This document shows positions 28,071 to 32,279 of a stretch of DNA of 32,279 bases, piece after piece. The notes beneath the pieces are model-generated. The model ran no database searches and was not told the DNA's origin. It saw only the letters and a list, made by a program, of their open reading frames with translations. The position numbers were made by a program, and so were the translations under genes. The stretch comes from Alphaproteobacteria bacterium (GTDB taxonomy: Bacteria; Pseudomonadota; Alphaproteobacteria; Caulobacterales; Maricaulaceae): the NCBI GenBank assembly GCA_016124665.1, contig WGNH01000020.1, positions 1 to 32,279 on the forward strand. Direction: 5' to 3'. The stretch's first letter is position 1. Every line of letters begins with the position of its first letter.

Positions 28071-31000
28071 CAGAAGTCTCTTGCCGGCAGGACCCGGCCG
28101 ATCGGATCGACGCGTACGCGGCGTCCTTCCGCTGCTTTTAACTTTGAGTATGCAGCTTGCTGATATCTGGCTTTGTCTGATTTTCCCGCTGCTAAATGTG
28201 GAACAAATTCAATCCGGTTGTTTGTCGGGTCCAGCTTCTTCACCACGTACAGCTGTTTAGACTCCTCAAATTTGGCTTCAAACATATCTGCCTTATGTAA
28301 ACGCATCACGAGACGGGCGTCGCTATGTTCGCTCCTCCATTTGGGGCTGAATGACGGCTTGTTCGCGTCAAATACACTTACGCCGCAACCACGCCATTTG
28401 CCGTCCGGAGTTTCGAAAATCTCGATTCTATGATTTTCGTCGTTGGCGTAAGTTTTCGTATAATCCTGACCATGCGAAATGGTTTTGATGGTTTCTGTTT
28501 TTCTGGTTTCCAACACTCGCACGCGGCGAATGCCCCGCTTGCGCCCGAATTCGGCCAGCACCTCGTTCAGCTTTACGCCATCGCGTTTGGCCTCATAGGC
28601 GAGGGCTTGCAATTCCTCCCGAAGGGCCGCGTCGCGCACCCGTCCGATTTCGCCTTCGGATAGCGTTTCAACGGCCTTCCGTATGACTAGATTGTAGCGC
28701 TTGCCATCAATCTCCTCGTCTACATTGCCATAGGCGGTTGCCTTATGCAGCCTACCGGATGTGACATGCACATTGCCCTGCGCGCCCGGTGGAATGCCAT
28801 GATCGGGCTTGTGACTGACGATCAGGGTTTCCAGTCGTTCCCGAAGCATTTCGCGATAATTCTCGAACGGTTCCGGAAAGCTGTCCTTGGGGAAAAGCCG
28901 GTCGATTTCCAGATTTTCTGCCTTCCCGGACGCTTTAGCCAATCTGTTCAGCAAACCACGGTCCGTGCAGGCGACGACGAATGCATCAATAGCGTGGTGG
29001 CGGTGATCGTCGCGGTTCTTCGCCTGTTCTGCCTCTTCTTCACCGATCCTGTTGTGGTCGGCAAAAAGCGAGTTCAGCGCCCATTTATGCCGTAACATGG
29101 AGGTCAGGCGGCCCGGCGTTGCCCAGACCTGTTTCGAGACCAGTTCCAGATAGCGCCGCGCCATGCGCGCCATGTGCTGGGTATCGGTGAGTTGCCGGGC
29201 CAGAAAGCCGCCATCTTCGGCAAAGCGCTCCATGGCTCCGGGTTGAAAGCGCCAGGCCTTTTTCGGGAAAAGCCTTTCGGCGCGTTCGACGATTTCCTGC
29301 AAATCTCCGCCGGACCAGACTTCGGCAGGGGCCCGGTTGCGCTTGATGCGGTTCGAAGCCGACGTGCACAAAACCTTGTTCATGAAGCCGTCGTCGAGCG
29401 TTTTTGAATGGGGAAGAATGTGATCGATATCGACCGATCCATCAAACAGCCGCGCAACGTTCAAGGGGTCACCGGAATAGACACAGACCTTTTCGTCGGC
29501 CGGCAATTCCTCGAACAGGCGCATTCGGAGTCTTGAATCAAACGTGTCGGCCACGCCGAGCTTCGCCAGCTCTGTCCGGATGTTTTCATTCCGCTTCTGG
29601 TTCTTGCTGCTCTCGCGCTGGATATCGTCCTTGCGCTTCTTGTTCAGCTTCAGATCGCGGGCCAGTTCGATGACGATTTCATCCATATCGCCATATTCAT
29701 CGATCAGGGCATTGACGACCTTGCGAAGCTGGTTGAGCCCGATATGAACGGTGGGGTTCGGCACCCGGCCAATGGCGTCCTGACTGCCGTCCGGCGCGCC
29801 GGACTTGGCGATGACATCCCCGGCCATGGCCTCGCCATAATAGGGCAGGCGTTTCGCTTCGCCGCTGCCGCGTCTGTCGGAATGATGCAGGCCGAGCTCC
29901 CCGACGGCCTCGTCATAGGTCAACGGCCGGGCATAGACCTCGCCCGTGTCGGGATCGAAAGCGTCTTCCTTGCTCCCGGTTTCCATGACCCTGACCAGAT
30001 CGGTAAGGATGCCCCGGCCAAAGCGGCCATGACCCTGGGGCAGGCGCGCTTTAGACACCGCTTCGGCGGTGTCCTCATCCATGTCGAAAGTTTTTACCAG
30101 CCACGCTTTCAGCTCATCTGGATTTTCGGTTGCCAGAAGCCGCTCGACAATCTCGATCTGCCTGTCCCGGGCCAATGTGCGCCATGTCTTCCCGAACAGT
30201 TTGGCAGCCCCCAGTTTCACGGCGGTCTGATCGGGATCGAACCCCTTGCGCCCGAATTGCTCATAATTGAAGCGGACATCGTCCGGCAGTTTCAGTGCAC
30301 CCCGCAATTTCTCGAAGGTGCAGGCAGATGGCCCTTTGCTCATCAGTATATTGGCGAGCGCATCCCGTTCCTGGAGTGTCAGAAAGCGGGCTTGTCCGCC
30401 TGCGCGGGAAATACGCAGCTGACACAGATCCTGTAAAATGCGGAAGCGCTGGAACAGGGGATGTGCCTTGGGGGCGCGTTCGCCGAAATCGATTTCATTG
30501 AGGCCGTCATAAGATGGGCGTTTGTCGATGTCAGGCTTCAGTGAACAGCGGCCGACATCGGGCTTTTTCAAAGGGCGTTGCTCTATGATGATGCGTTTTA
30601 GGCGCGCCAGCAATGCACCGGTCAGTTCCGGGTGATGATGCGATTGCCGTTTCCAGATGGCGTCCAGCTCGCCTTCCACCATCTGGCGCTCGGGATAGAA
30701 ATCATAGGTGTTCTTCGTGCCCTCCGTGGCGGGCCGGAAACGGACCTGTTTCGGCTCGGCATAGCCAGTCGCGGTTGCCAGTCGCTTTCCGTTGCGGTCA
30801 CGCCCGTGCCGCCGGGCCAGCAATTCGCCCAGCGTCCGCGCATTCTCCTTTTCCATCGCCTCGTGCAGCGCCTTCATGCCGGTCTTCATCGCGCCATCTT
30901 CCTTGTCGTCCCCGTCTGCCAGCCGGTTCGACTTGAAACCACGTCGCTGGTTGAGGTGGAAAATGGCGCGGCCGATTTCGTGAAGGGGCAGTGTTTCATC

Positions 31001-31366
31001 AAGGGCGGCGGCACGAAGATGGTAGGGATCGAGCGTTTCGAGCGCCTTGCGGCCGGCTTCGTCCTCGGGCATCAGCCCGGCCCTGATCAGCGTTTCCATC
31101 AGCCGTTTCTGCCGGCGGATGAAGCGGTCGCGTCTCCGGCGCATGGCACGGGCCGCGCGCCTGTCTGCCGCCAGCGAGGCTTTTGATTGTGGATCGCGCC
31201 CGGCTTCTTCATTCGGTGTCAGAATGCGGACGCCCGCATCCTTCACGCCGCACGGCTGGTATATGGCTGAGCCATCGCTGCGTTTTCCGGTTTCTTCGAG
31301 TTCGACGAGGCACCAGCCGATCGAGTTAGTGCCCAGGTCCAGGCCAAGACGTTGTGGCATCCCCAT
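28070..31366 (-). CDS. cas9: CRISPR-associated endonuclease Cas9 (type II-C)
   Basis: The 1098-residue protein is a small type II-C Cas9 that cuts DNA matched by the crRNA:tracrRNA pair. All catalytic parts are visible: RuvC-I with Asp10 (LGLDLGTNSIGWCLVE), an Arg-rich bridge helix at residues 68-91, RuvC-II with Glu567 (DEIVIELARDLK), HNH with His649 (DIDHILPHSKTLDDGFMNK) and RuvC-III (HRHHAIDAF, with His790/His791 and Asp794). The C-terminus ends VRVDPIGRVLPARDF. It is related to the Parvibaculum-type Cas9. ATG codons at 31366 and 31360 both have GGGG-rich sequence upstream, so two residues are uncertain. Confidence 0.98.
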   Translation of the reverse strand: MGMPQRLGLDLGTNSIGWCLVELEETGKRSDGSAIYQPCGVKDAGVRILTPNEEAGRDPQSKASLAADRRAARAMRRRRDRFIRRQKRLMETLIRAGLMPEDEAGRKALETLDPYHLRAAALDETLPLHEIGRAIFHLNQRRGFKSNRLADGDDKEDGAMKTGMKALHEAMEKENARTLGELLARRHGRDRNGKRLATATGYAEPKQVRFRPATEGTKNTYDFYPERQMVEGELDAIWKRQSHHHPELTGALLARLKRIIIEQRPLKKPDVGRCSLKPDIDKRPSYDGLNEIDFGERAPKAHPLFQRFRILQDLCQLRISRAGGQARFLTLQERDALANILMSKGPSACTFEKLRGALKLPDDVRFNYEQFGRKGFDPDQTAVKLGAAKLFGKTWRTLARDRQIEIVERLLATENPDELKAWLVKTFDMDEDTAEAVSKARLPQGHGRFGRGILTDLVRVMETGSKEDAFDPDTGEVYARPLTYDEAVGELGLHHSDRRGSGEAKRLPYYGEAMAGDVIAKSGAPDGSQDAIGRVPNPTVHIGLNQLRKVVNALIDEYGDMDEIVIELARDLKLNKKRKDDIQRESSKNQKRNENIRTELAKLGVADTFDSRLRMRLFEELPADEKVCVYSGDPLNVARLFDGSVDIDHILPHSKTLDDGFMNKVLCTSASNRIKRNRAPAEVWSGGDLQEIVERAERLFPKKAWRFQPGAMERFAEDGGFLARQLTDTQHMARMARRYLELVSKQVWATPGRLTSMLRHKWALNSLFADHNRIGEEEAEQAKNRDDHRHHAIDAFVVACTDRGLLNRLAKASGKAENLEIDRLFPKDSFPEPFENYREMLRERLETLIVSHKPDHGIPPGAQGNVHVTSGRLHKATAYGNVDEEIDGKRYNLVIRKAVETLSEGEIGRVRDAALREELQALAYEAKRDGVKLNEVLAEFGRKRGIRRVRVLETRKTETIKTISHGQDYTKTYANDENHRIEIFETPDGKWRGCGVSVFDANKPSFSPKWRSEHSDARLVMRLHKADMFEAKFEESKQLYVVKKLDPTNNRIEFVPHLAAGKSDKARYQQAAYSKLKAAEGRRVRVDPIGRVLPARDF

Positions 31367-31432
31367 CCCCTTTTCGCGTTCAAGAGGAGAGTTGACACTA
31401 CAATGGATATGTCTGACAACTATAGAGGGTGA

Positions 31433-31547
31433 ACAAAGCTTAGCCGCTTAGAGATCGAGGTCCACCCGTTAACAAGCACTTTTAAGTGCACAAAATTCTC
31501 TATTCATAGAGACGAGCGGCGGGTCAAGGCCCGCCGTTTCGTATTTT
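31433..31547 (+). ncRNA. tracrRNA
   Basis: The anti-repeat at 31437-31473 is the reverse complement of the array repeat with few mismatches (core TTAGAGATCGAGGTCCA). Downstream hairpins follow: GCACTT/AAGTGC (31476-31489), TCTCTA/TAGAGA (31497-31512), and a terminator CGGCGGG/CCCGCCG (31517-31536) followed by a T-rich stretch. It is transcribed away from cas9 on the plus strand. A possible -10 box TATAGA lies at 31421-31426, just before the anti-repeat, but its -35 spacing is poor, so the 5' end (31433) is approximate. Confidence 0.92.
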
Positions 31548-31632
31548 GCTTTTGCGTTGTAGACGCTCTGTTAGGCATTTGCAGAAGAACTTGGGCTTGA
31601 GCGCGAGGTAGTGGCTTAGTAGCCTCCCCCCG

Positions 31633-32279
31633 ATGCGTAATCCGTTCAATTATTTCAAGACTTCGCCCGAGATCATCCGCCTGGCCGTAATGATGTAAAC
31701 CCGCTTTTCGCTTTAGCTGCGAAACGTCGAGGATCTGCTCCACGAGCGCGGGATCGATATCACGCATGAAACGGTGCGGTTCTGGTGGAACAGGTTCGGC
31801 CCGATGTTCGCTGCCGAGATTCGGAGAAAACGAGTTGATTAGCTTCGCGCCTGGGACCAGTGGCAATGGCATCTGGACGAGGTGTTCGTGAAAAAAATGG
31901 TGTCACGCACTATCTCTGGCGCGCCGTCGATCATGAAGGTGAAGTGTTGGAAGCCTATGTCACCAAGCGCCGGGATCGCCATGCCGCATTATAGTTTTTG
32001 CGCAAAACGATGAAGCGATATGGCAAACCCGAAGTCATCCTCACAGACAGACTTCACTCGTATCGAGCCGTCATGAAGGTCATCGGAAACGAGGACAGAC
32101 AGGACGTGGGGAGGTGGCTCAACAACAGGGCTGAAAATTCACATCAGACGCTACGAAGACGCGAACGCGCGATGCTTAGATTCAGGCGAATGCGAAGCCT
32201 CCAAAAGTTCGCCGCCGTCCATTCCTCCGTCCACAATCACTTCAATCTCGAACGTCACATCAACGACAGAAACGGGTTC
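31633..32279 (+). pseudogene. Decayed IS6-family transposase (incomplete at window end)
   Basis: The frame begins MRNPFNYFKTSPEIIRLAVM and continues in the IS6/IS26-type pattern (LRNVEDLLHERGIDITHETV, WRAVDHEGEVLEAYV), with the DDE residues still visible in WHLDEVFV, LTDRLHSY and NNRAENSHQ. It has four in-frame stops (after VMM, before LRNVED, before LRAWDQ and after RHAAL) and a one-base deletion in the A-run near 31895. It lies about 85 bases past the tracrRNA terminator and runs to the window end. A possible left end is around 31562 (GCTCTGTT), of low certainty. Confidence 0.9.

Noticed and set aside
31504-31872. 122-residue minus-strand frame beside tracrRNA
   Set aside because: It is antisense to the tracrRNA tail and to the decayed IS6 transposase, whose plus-strand frames match a known family.

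Overview
The window is alphaproteobacterial, most likely from the Maricaulaceae/Hyphomonadaceae/Caulobacterales group. This rests on the high GC content, the F1-ATPase gene order, an nadD/rsfS/rlmH/envC-like/ctpA/yibQ-like/rppH gene string of the alphaproteobacterial type, an L21 protein with a long Ala/Lys/Pro tail, and a type II-C CRISPR-Cas9 system. The assignment comes from recognising gene families; no search was run.

Region 1 (1-5.6 kb) holds the end of the F1-ATPase operon: atpA (3' part), atpG and atpD. A perfect terminator follows, then two exported hypothetical proteins that look distantly related, then atpC and a small membrane protein. Region 2 (5.55-13.54 kb) is a long minus-strand run read as obgE, nadD, egtD, rsfS, rlmH, envC-like, ctpA, yibQ-like, rppH. 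Many genes overlap by 1-4 bases. It combines ribosome maturation, NAD synthesis, cell-wall processing and RNA decay; egtD looks like an insertion.

Region 3 (13.6-17.0 kb) is the most unusual chromosomal part. Three plus-strand paralogues share a ribbon-helix-helix-like N-terminus followed by a hydrophobic segment and an unrelated-looking exported domain. All three carry an internal ATG with a good ribosome binding site exactly 7 nt upstream, placed at the start of the hydrophobic segment. Each gene could therefore make a full-length membrane-anchored DNA-binding-like protein and a shorter exported protein. A partial tandem duplication left a fragment of the neighbouring GNAT acetyltransferase gene between two of them. 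Ribosomal genes rplU and rpmA and tRNA-Ser(CGA) follow.

Region 4 (18.1-24.2 kb) is an accessory island: CAGGGAA repeats, a large serine recombinase, DUF2924, DUF3489 and two DUF5681 proteins, and a ParB-domain DNA methyltransferase, nearly all overlapping by 4-14 bases. A lipoprotein gene and a divergent XRE regulator share a promoter region with two tandem palindromic operators.

Region 5 (24.2-31.5 kb) is a complete-looking type II-C CRISPR-Cas locus. The array has 33 identical 36-bp repeats and 32 spacers, is transcribed on the plus strand and ends in its own terminator. The cas9-cas1-cas2 operon converges on it from the minus strand, and a tracrRNA lies divergently upstream of cas9. At its start the array is broken: 11 bases of an older repeat survive, followed by the left end of an IS3-family element, which runs directly into the first intact repeat. 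The window ends in a decayed IS6-family transposase beside the tracrRNA.
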